Below, piece after piece: positions 9,185-18,790 of a stretch of 64,000 nt of DNA. The notes beneath the pieces were generated by a model. It saw only the letters and a program-made list of their open reading frames with translations, ran no database searches and was not told the DNA's origin. The DNA comes from Lysinibacillus fusiformis. Lineage in GTDB: Bacteria > Bacillota > Bacilli > Bacillales_A > Planococcaceae. Numbering within the stretch: position 1 is the stretch's first letter; each line of letters begins with the position of its first letter. The DNA lies in NCBI RefSeq assembly GCF_003049525.1, contig NZ_PYWL01000002.1, forward strand, positions 124,001 to 188,000, in the 5' to 3' direction. A program made the translations under genes and the position numbers.

Positions 9185-9520
9185 ATGACCGATCAACTAA
9201 CTATGCAAGCATTACAACAGCGTGTTGATAATTATATAGGACAATTTAAAGAAGGATATTTCCCACCTTTCGAACTGCTAGCTCGTTTAACAGAGGAATT
9301 AGGAGAGCTATCTCGCGAGGTTCAGGATGTATATGGACAAAAAAAGAAAAAGAATACAGAGGAAATAAACAGTATTGAAGAAGAGCTTGGTGACTTTTTC
9401 TTTGTTTTAGTATGCTTTGCCAATGCTCAGGGCATTAAATTAGATGAAGCTCTATTAAGAGTCATACATAAATTTGAAACAAGGGATAAGGATCGTTGGA
9501 CGAGAAAGGATGAAGAATGA
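9185..9520 (+). CDS. ypjD: MazG-like nucleotide pyrophosphohydrolase YpjD
   Basis: This 111-residue all-helical protein has the MazG-type magnesium-binding pair EELGELSREVQ and EEELGDFFFVL. Enzymes of this group cleave nucleoside triphosphates to monophosphate and pyrophosphate, often clearing non-canonical nucleotides; the exact substrate is unknown. AGGAG precedes the ATG. It overlaps dapB by four bases, which points to translational coupling, as in Bacillus. Confidence 0.9.
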   Translation: MTDQLTMQALQQRVDNYIGQFKEGYFPPFELLARLTEELGELSREVQDVYGQKKKKNTEEINSIEEELGDFFFVLVCFANAQGIKLDEALLRVIHKFETRDKDRWTRKDEE

Positions 9521-10317
9521 TGTCGATTCGTGTAGCTATTGCAGGAGCAAGAGGAAAAATGGGGGCTGAGGCTGTACATACGGTCATGAAACATGACAAA
9601 ATGGAATTAGTAGCTGTACTAGATTATAAGGAAGTAGGAAGAACATTAGCTGATTTAGACATGTTCCCAGCGAGCTATACAGTACCTTTATTTACGGAAA
9701 TGCATGATCTTGTAGAAGTAACTTCTCCAGACGTATTAGTGGATTTAACGAACCCACATGCTGTATATAATCATACTAAAGAAGCATTGAATTTAAATGT
9801 ACGACCTGTAATTGGTACAACAGGATTTACTGACGCACAACTAGAAGAATTATCAACCATTGCTAAAGAAAAAGAGTTGGGCTGCATTATTGCACCAAAC
9901 TTTGCGATTGGCGCTATCCTGATGATGAAATTTGCGAAAGAAGCGGCCAAATACTTACCAGATGTAGAAATTATTGAAATGCATCATGATCAAAAACTGG
10001 ATGCACCATCTGGAACAGCAGTGAAAACGGCTCAACTAATTCAAGAGGTACGTACGCAAAAGACTCAGGGGCATCCAGAAGAAAAAGAAACCATTGAAGG
10101 TGCAAGAGGTGGAGATTTTGAAGGCATGCGCATTCACTCTGTTCGCTTACCTGGTTTAGTGGCACACCAGCAAGTATTATTTGGTGGAGATGGGCAGCTT
10201 TTAACGATTCGCCATGATTCATTGAATCGAAATTCTTTTATGTCAGGCATTGCCTTTTGCGTAGAAGAGGTTATGAAAATGGATCAGCTTGTTTATGGTT
10301 TAGAAAACATCATCTAA
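9517..10317 (+). CDS. dapB: 4-hydroxy-tetrahydrodipicolinate reductase
   Basis: This 266-residue enzyme reduces 4-hydroxy-tetrahydrodipicolinate with NAD(P)H in lysine and diaminopimelate synthesis. Seen: the Rossmann motif AGARGKMG at the start, GTTGFT, and the catalytic and substrate-binding segment [30 protein letters not shown] is also typical. In a spore former the product also feeds dipicolinate and the cell wall. ATGATG gives two adjacent candidate starts; the first overlaps the ypjD stop. Confidence 0.97.
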   Translation: MMSIRVAIAGARGKMGAEAVHTVMKHDKMELVAVLDYKEVGRTLADLDMFPASYTVPLFTEMHDLVEVTSPDVLVDLTNPHAVYNHTKEALNLNVRPVIGTTGFTDAQLEELSTIAKEKELGCIIAPNFAIGAILMMKFAKEAAKYLPDVEIIEMHHDQKLDAPSGTAVKTAQLIQEVRTQKTQGHPEEKETIEGARGGDFEGMRIHSVRLPGLVAHQQVLFGGDGQLLTIRHDSLNRNSFMSGIAFCVEEVMKMDQLVYGLENII

Positions 10318-10336
10318 AGATTGGGATGGAAGCTAT

Positions 10337-10741
10337 ATGAAAATCGCATTAATTGCACATGATCGTAAAAAAGATAATTTAGTACAGTTTGCTATTGCTT
10401 ACAAAGAAATTTTGCTTGAACATTCACTTTATGCTACCGGTACAACAGGACAGCGTGTCATTGAAGCCACTGGTTTAGAGGTAACACGTTTTCGTTCAGG
10501 TCCACTTGGTGGCGACCAACAAATTGGCGCAATGATTGCCAATAATGATATGGATATGGTTATTTTTTTCCGTGATCCATTAACAGCACAACCACATGAG
10601 CCAGATGTTTCTGCACTTATCCGTCTTTGTGATGTTTACCAAGTGCCACTGGCGACAAATATGGGGACAGCAGAAATATTATTAAAAGGCCTACAAGAAG
10701 GCTTTGTGGATTGGAGACTGATACAAGAAAGACGTAACTAA
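10337..10741 (+). CDS. mgsA: Methylglyoxal synthase
   Basis: This 134-residue enzyme converts dihydroxyacetone phosphate to methylglyoxal and phosphate, an overflow bypass of lower glycolysis. Seen: [10 protein letters not shown] with H8, GTTGQR, the catalytic Asp in [11 protein letters not shown] (D60), and [14 protein letters not shown] with D80 and H87. Length is normal for the family. It follows dapB by 19 bases. Methylglyoxal is detoxified in part through bacillithiol, which gives a functional link to bshA just downstream. Confidence 0.96.
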   Translation: MKIALIAHDRKKDNLVQFAIAYKEILLEHSLYATGTTGQRVIEATGLEVTRFRSGPLGGDQQIGAMIANNDMDMVIFFRDPLTAQPHEPDVSALIRLCDVYQVPLATNMGTAEILLKGLQEGFVDWRLIQERRN

Positions 10742-10774
10742 TAAAAGACGTGATTTAGAAAGGATGATCATCGA

Positions 10775-11920
10775 ATGAAAAAGCTAAAAATCGGCATTAC
10801 CTGTTATCCAACAGTTGGAGGCTCTGGTGTAATAGCAACAGAATTAGGCAAAATGCTTGCAGAAAGAGGACATGAAATTCATTTCATTACCTCAAGCGTA
10901 CCATTTCGATTGAATAAAATTTATCCAACCGTCTTTTTCCATGAAGTCGAAGTTAATAATTATTCAGTGTTTCAATATTCACCATACGATATTGCATTAG
11001 CGAGTAAAATGGCAGACGTCATCAAGGATGAAGAGTTGGATGTGTTGCATGTGCATTACGCAATTCCACATGCAGTATGTGCTGTGCTAGCACGTGAAAT
11101 GAGTGGGCGAGATATTGGCATCGTTACAACACTTCATGGCACAGATATATCGGTGCTTGGGCAGGATTCTACGCTTTCACAGGCCATTAAGTATGGGATT
11201 GATAAATCTGATATTGTGACGACCGTGTCACATGCATTAAAAGAACAAACTTATGAATTAATTGATACAGTTAAGCCCATTGAAACAATTTATAACTTTG
11301 TGGATGAACGTGAGTACTTCCCTCGTAATTCAGGAAACCTAAAAGAGCAATTTGGTATACAAGAAGATGAAAAAGTCCTCATCCATGTCTCTAACTTCCG
11401 TAAAATTAAGAATCTTCCGCATATCATTGACGCCTTTATGAAAATACGTACTAATGTGAAGGCGAAACTCTTATTAGTAGGTGATGGGCCAGAAAAACAT
11501 CGTGTAATGGACCAAGTAAAGGAAAGTCCATATATGAAGGATGTTCTATTTTTAGGGAAGCAAGAAAATTTAGCTGAACTATATGCAATTAGTGACCTAA
11601 AGCTGTTACTATCTCAGCAGGAATCGTTTGGATTGGTTTTATTAGAGGCAATGGCTTGTGGAGTGCCTTGTATTGGAACAAATGTAGGAGGTATCCCGGA
11701 AGTCATTGAACATGGCGTGGACGGCTTTATTGTGGAATTAGGAGATACGGAAGCCGTCGCTGAATATGCTGTTCAGTTATTGCAAGATGAGGAAAAATTA
11801 CTGCGTTTCAGAGAAGCGGCCATTCATGCAGTCAGTGACAAATTCCACTCGTCCAAAATTGTAGAACAATACGAAAATCTGTACGAGAAGGTTGCGGAAA
11901 GAAATCATGCAAAACAATAA
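10775..11920 (+). CDS. bshA: N-acetyl-alpha-D-glucosaminyl L-malate synthase
   Basis: This 381-residue GT4 glycosyltransferase makes GlcNAc-malate, the first step of bacillithiol synthesis. Seen: the N-terminal GYPT-like motif [16 protein letters not shown], typical of Bsh[11 protein letters not shown]; and the C-terminal nucleotide-sugar motif [17 protein letters not shown] with NVGGIPEV. In B. subtilis the next enzyme, the deacetylase BshB1, is encoded directly before bshA, but here only 33 non-coding bases separate mgsA and bshA. It overlaps the start of cca. Confidence 0.95.
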   Translation: MKKLKIGITCYPTVGGSGVIATELGKMLAERGHEIHFITSSVPFRLNKIYPTVFFHEVEVNNYSVFQYSPYDIALASKMADVIKDEELDVLHVHYAIPHAVCAVLAREMSGRDIGIVTTLHGTDISVLGQDSTLSQAIKYGIDKSDIVTTVSHALKEQTYELIDTVKPIETIYNFVDEREYFPRNSGNLKEQFGIQEDEKVLIHVSNFRKIKNLPHIIDAFMKIRTNVKAKLLLVGDGPEKHRVMDQVKESPYMKDVLFLGKQENLAELYAISDLKLLLSQQESFGLVLLEAMACGVPCIGTNVGGIPEVIEHGVDGFIVELGDTEAVAEYAVQLLQDEEKLLRFREAAIHAVSDKFHSSKIVEQYENLYEKVAERNHAKQ

Positions 11921-13085
11921 AGAATGGCAAACAGCCTATTCAGTAATAGAACAATTAGAACAAGCAGGCTTTGAGGCGGTTATTGTAGGTGGAGCTGTTA
12001 GAGATGCTTTACTGAATCGTCCTGCACATGATGTCGATGTAGCGACAAATGCGTTGCCTGAAGAGGTAAAAACAGTTTTTCAACGAACAGTTGATATTGG
12101 AATTCAGCATGGGACGGTACTTGTTATCGTACCTGCTGGGCCAGTTGAAGTAACTACTTATCGTACAGATGGGGAATATACAGACCATCGAAGACCAGAT
12201 AAAGTGCAATTCGTTCGCTCTCTACAAGATGATTTACAACGCCGTGATTTCACAATGAATGCCATCGCTATGCGACGTGATGGCTCTTTTGTTGATTATT
12301 ATGGTGGTCGTCAAGATATTGATCTTCGTATTATTCGAGCTGTTGGAGATGCTCAAAAACGCTTTGCTGAGGACGCCTTGCGCATGTTACGAGCAATCCG
12401 TTTTTCAGCGCAGCTTGATTTCACAATAGCGGAAGATACATTGATGGCGATACAACATAGAGCGGCCGATATCGCTTTTATTGCGAAAGAGCGAATCAAG
12501 GCAGAGCTAGATAAGCTATGGCTAGGAACGACTGTTTTTAGTGGCCTACAAAAATTAGAGGAAAGTGGCTTGGCAGCGTATTTACAAGGGAGTTTTCAGG
12601 TTGATCGCTGGTATGAATTTCAGACTGAGGACAAGCATGTGGGCTGGGCCTATTTTGCGCTACTTCAAGGAGCAAACTGGCGCGAGATTTTGCGGGATTA
12701 TCGATTGTCCAATAAAGAAATGGCGTTTGTTAAATCTGTTTTGACAGCATATGAAGCGTTAAAAAGTGGCTGGACAAACTCCCATTATTTTACCTATAAA
12801 GAACAGGAGCTGGAAGCAGCGATATATTTTGCAAAACTGCTCCAAGCGGACGTTTGTTTACCAAGTGAGCCTATTCGTATATTGCAGGACAAGCTGCCGA
12901 TTCGACAAAAGCAAGAAATTGCGGTGAATGGGGCGGATTTACTTAAATGGTCTGGCAAAAAAGGAGGCCCTTGGGTAAAAGAAGCATTAGAGGACATACT
13001 CGAAGCGATTATTCATAATGAGCTTGCAAATGATCAGCAGCAGATAAAAAAATGGCTGAAGCATAACTATTTCCATGAAACATGA
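11907..13085 (+). CDS. cca: CCA-adding tRNA nucleotidyltransferase
   Basis: This enzyme of about 392 residues adds or repairs the CCA end of tRNAs. Seen: class II nucleotidyltransferase motifs GGAVRD and DVDVAT (metal-binding Asp pair), [10 protein letters not shown], the base-selecting helix region, and [16 protein letters not shown]. The C-terminal body and tail are of normal length for Bacillus. The ATG at 11907 fits a GGAAAG site and overlaps the bshA stop; an upstream in-frame TTG at 11892 would lie inside that site. Confidence 0.95.
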   Translation: MQNNKEWQTAYSVIEQLEQAGFEAVIVGGAVRDALLNRPAHDVDVATNALPEEVKTVFQRTVDIGIQHGTVLVIVPAGPVEVTTYRTDGEYTDHRRPDKVQFVRSLQDDLQRRDFTMNAIAMRRDGSFVDYYGGRQDIDLRIIRAVGDAQKRFAEDALRMLRAIRFSAQLDFTIAEDTLMAIQHRAADIAFIAKERIKAELDKLWLGTTVFSGLQKLEESGLAAYLQGSFQVDRWYEFQTEDKHVGWAYFALLQGANWREILRDYRLSNKEMAFVKSVLTAYEALKSGWTNSHYFTYKEQELEAAIYFAKLLQADVCLPSEPIRILQDKLPIRQKQEIAVNGADLLKWSGKKGGPWVKEALEDILEAIIHNELANDQQQIKKWLKHNYFHET

Positions 13086-13099
13086 GTATATATACCTTA

Positions 13100-13141
13100 C
13101 AACAAGCCGTCTCAGGAAAGTGTGGGACGGCTTGTTTTTTA
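13100..13141 (+). terminator. Rho-independent terminator after cca
   Basis: An 11-bp perfect stem, ACAAGCCGTC / GACGGCTTGT with an extra A-T pair, is followed by a run of T. It ends the ypjD-dapB-mgsA-bshA-cca unit. Confidence 0.88.
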
Positions 13142-13228
13142 TATCACTGATGGTCATTTCAGTTGATTTACAGTATGATTAAATTTAGTTACATAAAAAG
13201 CAGAGTTTACAAAAGGATTGATGTGAAC

Positions 13229-14212
13229 ATGACAATGTCCATGAAAGATGAAATTTTAAAAAGAATACTAGCTGCCAATGGAGAAGCTGTTTCAGGTCAA
13301 GAATTAGCGGATTCTCTTGGAGTCTCAAGGACGGCTGTCTGGAAACATATGCAGACGTTACAAGAAGAGGGCTACACATTTGAAACAATAAAGAAAAAAG
13401 GCTATGTATTAACGGGTGTACCAAATAGTTTAAGTCCCACACAAATTGAACTTTTTTTAAAAACAGAGCATTTCGGAAGAGAAATTCATTATTTCGATGT
13501 CGTAGATTCAACACAAACGATTGCCCATAAGCTGGCACAGGAAGGCGCACCACATGGCACAGTCATTATTGGTGAAGAGCAAACAGCAGGACGCGGTCGG
13601 ATGGCTCGTCCATGGGAATCAGTTCATGGTAGTGGTATTTGGATGACCGTTATCGTTCGACCTGATGTCACACCTCAACAGGCATCCTCTTTTACGCTTG
13701 TCGTAGCAGTCGCTGTCACAATGGCCATTAAAACACTATATAGCGATATTGAGCCAACTATTAAATGGCCAAATGATCTATTAATTAATGGTAAAAAATG
13801 TACAGGTATTTTGACGGAGATGCAGGCAGAGGCAGATTTGGTTCAGGCATTGCTAGTTGGCATTGGAATAAATGTTAACCAGGAGGCGGCTGATTTTTCA
13901 CCGGATATTGCGGATATTGCTACTTCACTACGATTAGAAGCAGGAGAAGAAATTAATCGTGCGGCACTTGTAGCCTTAATTTTACAGTATCTAGAGCAAT
14001 TTACAGAGTTATATATCGAAGAAGGCTTTGCCAGTATTAAAACCCTATGGGAGCAGCTGTCTTGTACAATTGGTCAACGTATTGAGGTGACGACTATACG
14101 AGAGCGATTTGAAGGAATTGCTAGTGGAATTACAGATGATGGGGTGCTACAGCTTACACAAGATGATGGATTGGTCCGAACCATTTATGCAGGAGATATC
14201 AAAATACTATAA
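13229..14212 (+). CDS. birA: Biotin--[acetyl-CoA carboxylase] ligase and biotin repressor
   Basis: This bifunctional protein of about 327 residues attaches biotin to carboxylases and represses biotin genes. Seen: an N-terminal winged helix-turn-helix (SGQELADSLGVSRTAVWKHM), then the ligase core with GEEQTAGRGRMARPWES, KWPNDLLINGKKCTGIL and VGIGINVN, and a small SH3-like C-terminal domain. The ATG at 13229 or the GTG at 13223 both fit the AAAAGGA site (13211-13217); the longer reading from 13163 is unlikely because that site would lie within it. Confidence 0.95.
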   Translation: MTMSMKDEILKRILAANGEAVSGQELADSLGVSRTAVWKHMQTLQEEGYTFETIKKKGYVLTGVPNSLSPTQIELFLKTEHFGREIHYFDVVDSTQTIAHKLAQEGAPHGTVIIGEEQTAGRGRMARPWESVHGSGIWMTVIVRPDVTPQQASSFTLVVAVAVTMAIKTLYSDIEPTIKWPNDLLINGKKCTGILTEMQAEADLVQALLVGIGINVNQEAADFSPDIADIATSLRLEAGEEINRAALVALILQYLEQFTELYIEEGFASIKTLWEQLSCTIGQRIEVTTIRERFEGIASGITDDGVLQLTQDDGLVRTIYAGDIKIL

Positions 14213-14249
14213 AAAAAGAAGCTGCAAGGTGCGTACCTGCAGCTTTTTT
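14211..14249. terminator. Terminator between birA and the DUF4097 gene
   Basis: The hairpin AAGCTGCAAGGT / ACCTGCAGCTT with a four-base loop has A-runs before and T-runs after it, so it can serve both convergent genes. Confidence 0.85.
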
Positions 14250-14269
14250 GATGACTTCAATTGTTATTA

Positions 14270-15106
14270 TTATTTGAGTGAAACATTGACATCACCGTGA
14301 GATAAAGAAACGTTCAGCTGGTCATCGCCTTTATAAAGCTGAGTGATTGAGCCATTTTCTTCTGTGCCATTAACCGTTATATCGCCAAAACTTGTTTTTA
14401 CTTCATAACCAAGATCACTTTGTTTATTTTGTAAGTGAAGTGTTGCATCCCCAAAGCTAGATGTAATGGTTGATGTCCCATTTAAAGTTCCAGCAATATG
14501 AATATCACCATGTTCACTTTCGATGTTTACACCATTACTAGAATATTGCTTGAAAGTTAAATCACCAAAGTCTTGTGTAATCTCTGTGTTCTCTCCAGTT
14601 ATGTTGTTAAAGGTAATATCTCCATAATTTTGCATCAGATTCAGCTGTTGATAATGCAAACCACGAAGTGTTGTATCGCCAAAATCACTATCTATTACAA
14701 TCGACTTGAGGTTAGTATTTGCTGGAACATAGATTTTGATAGAGGGAGAAGAAAAGCTTGAGAAACCAAATTCAAACCCGTTTTTTTTCTTAGCCTTTGT
14801 TTCAATCTGTAAAGTTCCATTTTCAATACGATATGAGACGTCTTGTTGTTCGAGTACATTCGTTTCTAGTTTATATTGGTCTTCAGTGGCGACAACGGTA
14901 ATATCCCCATAATCATTCGCTATATTTATACTAGTAAACTTATCTAAGTTATACGATTCACTAACTAGTTTATTGCTTCCTGGCACGTGAATGCCATCCT
15001 CATCTTTGATAATGAACCATCGACCGCCTGAAAAATAGCCGACCAATGCTAGTAAAACACCTAACGCAATGATGGTCATCGCAATAAGGGAATTTTTAGA
15101 AGCCAT
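14270..15106 (-). CDS. DUF4097 (LiaG-like) beta-helix membrane-anchored protein
   Basis: This 278-residue protein has one N-terminal membrane helix (residues 6-24) and an extracellular domain made of repeated short strands, each ending in a GD turn (NDYGDITV, DFGDTTL, NYGDITF, SEHGDIHI, SFGDATL, SFGDITV, SHGDVNV). This is the DUF4097 putative-adhesin fold found in LiaG. No enzyme motif is present. Its ATG follows directly on the stop of the DUF1700 gene (TAAATG), so the two are translationally coupled. Such proteins are linked to envelope-stress modules; the exact job is unknown. Confidence 0.85.
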   Translation of the reverse strand: MASKNSLIAMTIIALGVLLALVGYFSGGRWFIIKDEDGIHVPGSNKLVSESYNLDKFTSINIANDYGDITVVATEDQYKLETNVLEQQDVSYRIENGTLQIETKAKKKNGFEFGFSSFSSPSIKIYVPANTNLKSIVIDSDFGDTTLRGLHYQQLNLMQNYGDITFNNITGENTEITQDFGDLTFKQYSSNGVNIESEHGDIHIAGTLNGTSTITSSFGDATLHLQNKQSDLGYEVKTSFGDITVNGTEENGSITQLYKGDDQLNVSLSHGDVNVSLK

Positions 15107-15709
15107 TTACAAGCCCCCTTTCCTTGTTTTCGTTATTTTGTGGAACAATCTGCCCAATGTTTCTACAGAGAGAAGGACGGTTTTCTTAATAAAACGGGCA
15201 ACGAATGGAAAGAGTAAGACACTCAACCCTGTAATGATTAAGCCAATACCCATAAATAATAAGGCGGTTGGCCAATGCTCTGTTAAAATAAAGAGGCCTG
15301 AAATAAGGGCTGCAATTCCCCCAATAAAAATACTTAAAATACCTGCTCCAATCGCAAAAATCAAACTAATAATGACAGCACCAAATGATAATATAAGGGC
15401 GATAGCTGTTGCAAGAAGTGGTAAAGAAAGTGGTGCAGAAAGTATAGCAAGAATAATAAGCCATAAAGCTGTCATATTCTTTTTAGTCGATTTCTCCGAA
15501 GTGTTTTCTAAATCTTTTAAGGCAAAATCAGCCAATATTTGTGAGGCAACATGAGAAGGGGAGCCTAGTTCTGAAATAACCTGCTGCTCATTATTCTCTC
15601 CTGCTTCATCAAAGTATTCTTCATAATAGGCAAGAGCAGCCTCTAGCTCTTGCGCAGGAAGGCGCCGTAATTTCCCTCGTAGCTTTTTCAAATAACTAGC
15701 TCTATCCAT
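15107..15709 (-). CDS. DUF1700 (HAAS-domain) membrane protein
   Basis: This 200-residue protein has an N-terminal all-helical HAAS signalling domain (residues 1-65; YLKKLRGKLRRLPAQELEAA and YYEEYFDEAGENNEQQVISE), then four or five membrane helices. In Firmicutes it is regularly encoded between a PadR regulator and a DUF4097 protein, as here. It overlaps the padR gene by 8 bases. The family is thought to sense or relay an envelope signal; this is inferred from context. Confidence 0.87.
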   Translation of the reverse strand: MDRASYLKKLRGKLRRLPAQELEAALAYYEEYFDEAGENNEQQVISELGSPSHVASQILADFALKDLENTSEKSTKKNMTALWLIILAILSAPLSLPLLATAIALILSFGAVIISLIFAIGAGILSIFIGGIAALISGLFILTEHWPTALLFMGIGLIITGLSVLLFPFVARFIKKTVLLSVETLGRLFHKITKTRKGGL

Positions 15710-16022
15710 CTATATTCCCTCCTAAAAGTACACAATCAACCTTTTCCTTATAGACACGCCATTCTTTTAAAAGCTCTAATAAGCGTATACGGCCATGCTC
15801 GGTAATTTGATAATAGCGTCTATTTCTACCTTGATAGGGCTGATCGTAGGTAGTTAAGTAATCTGCTTTTTGTAAGCGACGTAATACGGGGTACAATGTA
15901 GACTCTGAAATATCCATGACTGATTGTACTTGCTGCGTTAAGGAATAGCCATAAGCATCCTCTTTGTCAACAATGGCCAATACACAAGCATCCAGTAAAG
16001 CTGAGCCAAGCTGAAATGTCAT
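15702..16022 (-). CDS. PadR-family transcriptional regulator
   Basis: This 106-residue winged helix-turn-helix protein has the PadR signatures EDAYGYSLTQQVQ, ISESTLYPVLRRLQKADYL and GRNRRYYQITEHGR. It is the short PadR-s2 type, which dimerises through a C-terminal helix. It heads a three-gene operon with the DUF1700 and DUF4097 genes and probably represses it. AGGTGG precedes the ATG. Confidence 0.92.
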   Translation of the reverse strand: MTFQLGSALLDACVLAIVDKEDAYGYSLTQQVQSVMDISESTLYPVLRRLQKADYLTTYDQPYQGRNRRYYQITEHGRIRLLELLKEWRVYKEKVDCVLLGGNIDG

Positions 16023-16069
16023 CTTTCCACCTCACATTCATTACTTATACTTCATTTTATATTATATGC

Positions 16070-16114
16070 CATATAGTATGTGGATAGTATATGACGTATA
16101 GCATTGATTGTCAA
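16070..16114 (-). promoter_or_regulatory. Promoter of the padR operon with candidate PadR operator
   Basis: Read on the minus strand, TTGACA (16114-16109) and TATACT (16091-16086) are spaced by exactly 17 bases. The inverted arms CATATA (16070-16075) and TATATG (16088-16093), and two ATAGTAT copies 11 bases apart (16073 and 16084), overlap and follow the -10 box. That is a good place for an autorepressor to bind. Confidence 0.65.
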
Positions 16115-16153
16115 ATTTTATAAATAAATGTTTTTACTATTAGAAAATAATAT

Positions 16154-16182
16154 TTGAAGATTACAAGTTTTATTGTTATAGT
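16154..16182 (+). promoter_or_regulatory. Sigma-A-type promoter for panBCD
   Basis: TTGAAG (16154-16159) and TATAGT (16177-16182) are spaced by 17 bases. Transcription from here would start near 16189 and give a leader of about 250 nt before panB. Confidence 0.55.
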
Positions 16183-16188
16183 ATGTGC

Positions 16189-16441
16189 TGAAGGGCAGTA
16201 TCCATTGTGAACGGCACCTTCAAAACGTAAGATCTCATACTAACAAATATCTGCCTTGATCTATATGACAGGGACGGAAGAAAACAATGCGTTCAAAAAG
16301 TAGCTTACTTTCTAAGTGAAGCTAGTACCTCTTGCTGAGTTAAGCAGAGGCTTTTTGCTAACGAATGAAACACAACCCTTCTGTCCATTTTGGAACCGAG
16401 GGTTTTTTCTGTTTTCTTCCCTTAAAAAGGAGGACTACAAA
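16189..16441 (+). ncRNA. Structured 5' leader of panBCD (candidate regulatory RNA)
   Basis: The leader is long and full of potential stems. AGGGCAG (16191-16197) can pair with CTGCCTT (16251-16257) to close a first domain. AGCTTAC/GTGAAGCT (around 16302-16323), CCTCTTGCT/AGCAGAGG (16328-16350, then CTTTTTG) and AACCCT/AGGGTT (16374-16402, then a T-run) follow. The last two look like terminators before the coding start. A 'pan' RNA motif is known upstream of panB in some Firmicutes; I cannot confirm that this is that family. No T-box consensus is present. Confidence 0.5.
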
Positions 16442-17281
16442 ATGAGAACGACAACAGATTTTTTAAAGATGAAAGTGGCAGGCGAGAAAATTGTGATGGT
16501 GACTGCCTATGATTATCCAGCCGCTAAATTTGCAGAGGCTGCTAATGTAGACATGATTCTTGTAGGGGATTCACTTGGAATGGTTGTCCTTGGCTATGAT
16601 TCTACAATGCCAGTGACTGTAGCAGATATGATCCATCATGCGAAAGCAACGCGACGTGGGGCAAAGGACACTTTTGTTGTAGTGGATATGCCATTTGGTT
16701 CCTATCATGGTGATGTCAATGAAACATTGAAAACAGCCATTTATATGATGCAAGAAACAGGTGCTGACGCTTTAAAAGTGGAAGGGGCTGGTGATGTCAT
16801 TCCGGTCATTCGAAAGCTAACAGCTGCAGGAATTCCAGTGGTTGCTCATTTAGGCTTGCTGCCACAATCAGCGGGAGTAATTGGTGGCTATAAGGTACAG
16901 GGGAAAACGGCAGAACAGGCAACGCAGCTGATTGAGGATGCCAAGCAGTGTGAAAAGGCTGGTGCATGTGCGGTCGTTTTAGAATGTATCCCACATCAGC
17001 TAACAGAAATGGTGTCTACTAGTCTAGTAATACCAACTATTGGTATAGGAGCGGGTGTCGAAGCAGATGGCCAAGTGTTAGTTTATCATGACATGTTAAG
17101 CTATGGCTCACACCATGTGCCAAAGTTCGTTCAACAATTTGCGGATATGGGGAAAGAGGCAAGTGAAGGAATGGTTCGCTATGTGGAAGCAGTCAAAGAG
17201 GGTGCTTTCCCAGCTCAAAAGCATTTCTTCACAATGAAAGAGGATGCGCTAGACCAGCTATATGGGGGCATCAAATCATGA
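16442..17281 (+). CDS. panB: 3-methyl-2-oxobutanoate hydroxymethyltransferase
   Basis: This 279-residue enzyme transfers a hydroxymethyl group from methylene-tetrahydrofolate to alpha-ketoisovalerate, the first committed step of pantothenate synthesis. Seen: [36 protein letters not shown] with the metal-binding Asp, [14 protein letters not shown] and IGIGAG. The start is the ATG at 16442, eight bases after AAAAAGGAGG; a longer frame reaches back to 16316 but crosses the leader hairpins and is not credible. It overlaps panC by four bases. Confidence 0.97.
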   Translation: MRTTTDFLKMKVAGEKIVMVTAYDYPAAKFAEAANVDMILVGDSLGMVVLGYDSTMPVTVADMIHHAKATRRGAKDTFVVVDMPFGSYHGDVNETLKTAIYMMQETGADALKVEGAGDVIPVIRKLTAAGIPVVAHLGLLPQSAGVIGGYKVQGKTAEQATQLIEDAKQCEKAGACAVVLECIPHQLTEMVSTSLVIPTIGIGAGVEADGQVLVYHDMLSYGSHHVPKFVQQFADMGKEASEGMVRYVEAVKEGAFPAQKHFFTMKEDALDQLYGGIKS

Positions 17282-18132
17282 AAGTCATCACAACGATACA
17301 AGCATTAACAGCTGAAATTCAGGCAGCAAAACAAGCCCATAAAACTATTGGCCTTGTTCCAACTATGGGATATTTACATGAAGGCCATTTAACATTGGCT
17401 CAAACAGCACGTGCAGAAAATGATTTAGTTGTTATGAGTATATTCGTTAACCCCACACAATTTGGGCCAAATGAAGATTTTGAAAGTTACCCACGGGATT
17501 TGCCAAGAGATATTGCGTTGGCAGAGTCTGTCGGTGTTGATCTTATCTTCGCTCCAAGTGTAGAAGAAATGTATCCGCAGGATGGCGGAATTCGTATCCA
17601 TGCTGGTGAACAGGCCATGATTCTTTGTGGCGCGAGTCGTCCAGGTCATTTTGATGGTGTGTTACAGGTTGTAGCCAAACTATTCCACCTTACACTTCCA
17701 ACAAGAGCCTATTTCGGTCAAAAAGATGCCCAGCAAGTGGCCATTATTACAACAATGGTACGTGATTTTAATTTTCCGTTAGAAATGCGTGTTGTACCTA
17801 TCGTTCGTGAGGAAGATGGGCTAGCGAAGTCTTCTCGCAACATTTATCTAAGCGAATCGGAAAGAGAAGAGGCTCCTGCCATACAAGAAGCACTACAATT
17901 GGCTCAGGATAGCTTTTTAGCGACTGGAGAGGTTGGGTACGCATTAGCAAAGGCCAAAGCCCATATTCAGGCACGAACTCATGGCCGAATTGACTATATT
18001 GAATTATTAGCCTACCCAGATTTGATACCAGTGACTGAAACGACACAACAAGTATTGCTGGCAGCTGCTGTGTATATTGGGCAGACTCGCTTAATTGATA
18101 ATAGTATCTTTACTTTGAAAGAGGGACTATAA
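17278..18132 (+). CDS. panC: Pantothenate synthetase
   Basis: This 284-residue ligase joins pantoate and beta-alanine using ATP. Seen: the nucleotidyl-transferase motif [10 protein letters not shown] near residues 29-38, [26 protein letters not shown] and the KMSKS-like loop [12 protein letters not shown]. It overlaps panB by ATGA and is followed 2 bases later by panD. Its substrate beta-alanine comes from PanD and could also come from the pyrimidine-degradation genes further along this window. Confidence 0.97.
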   Translation: MKVITTIQALTAEIQAAKQAHKTIGLVPTMGYLHEGHLTLAQTARAENDLVVMSIFVNPTQFGPNEDFESYPRDLPRDIALAESVGVDLIFAPSVEEMYPQDGGIRIHAGEQAMILCGASRPGHFDGVLQVVAKLFHLTLPTRAYFGQKDAQQVAIITTMVRDFNFPLEMRVVPIVREEDGLAKSSRNIYLSESEREEAPAIQEALQLAQDSFLATGEVGYALAKAKAHIQARTHGRIDYIELLAYPDLIPVTETTQQVLLAAAVYIGQTRLIDNSIFTLKEGL

Positions 18133-18134
18133 AT

Positions 18135-18518
18135 ATGTTACGAATGATGATGAATAGTAAAATCCACCGTGCAACAGTGACTCAGGCGGATTTAAATTAT
18201 GTGGGGTCCATAACAATTGATGAGGATATTTTAGATGCAGTCGGTATGCTGCCAAACGAAAAGGTACATGTTGTTAATAATAATAATGGCGCTCGTTTTG
18301 AAACGTATATTATTGCAGGTGAGCGTGGTTCAGGTGTAATCTGTGTGAATGGAGCGGCAGCAAGACTCGTACAGCGTGGCGATATTGTCATCATTATTTC
18401 CTATGCGTATGTGGATAATGATGAGGCAAAGAATCATAGACCGACTGTGGCCATTATGGGAGAAAGCAATACGATTAAAGAAATGATTTCCTATGAGCCT
18501 GAAGCAACGGTGATGTAA
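18135..18518 (+). CDS. panD: Aspartate 1-decarboxylase (pyruvoyl enzyme)
   Basis: This 127-residue proenzyme makes beta-alanine from aspartate. It self-cleaves at Gly24-Ser25 (NYVGSITID) to create the pyruvoyl group. [15 protein letters not shown]58-type and NGAAARL segments are typical. It is the last gene of the panBCD operon, with GAGGGAC just before the start. Confidence 0.96.
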   Translation: MLRMMMNSKIHRATVTQADLNYVGSITIDEDILDAVGMLPNEKVHVVNNNNGARFETYIIAGERGSGVICVNGAAARLVQRGDIVIIISYAYVDNDEAKNHRPTVAIMGESNTIKEMISYEPEATVM

Positions 18519-18575
18519 GACAAGAGAATTGTCCAGAATCAACAATGAGGAAAGTTGCTGGAAATTGAATTAAAT

Positions 18576-18626
18576 AGGAGGATGGCAAGGCTCAATTAGT
18601 GTAGCCGAATAGCCATCCTCCTTTTT
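18576..18626 (+). terminator. Rho-independent terminator after panD
   Basis: A perfect 11-bp stem, AGGAGGATGGC (18576-18586) with GCCATCCTCCT (18612-18622), encloses a smaller GGCT/AGCC hairpin and ends in TTTTTT. Confidence 0.9.
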
Positions 18627-18790
18627 TATGTGATTAAAACTACTACAAAAGTACTGGTAAAATTTTGTTTTTCTAACTATTAAACTAGTTTGTGAAATTA
18701 AAATTTTACAAATGTTCTAGTATTTTATGAGATATTTATGTAGAATTTAGTTGTTAGTACATCATTTTACTAGTGGAGGTATCATTTGTA

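Noticed and set aside
16316..16441. N-terminal extension of panB by 42 codons
   Set aside because: The extension crosses two terminator-like hairpins and has no family similarity; AAAAAGGAGG sets the start at 16442.
16189..16441. T-box riboswitch in the panB leader
   Set aside because: The conserved T-box sequence that pairs with the tRNA acceptor end is not present.
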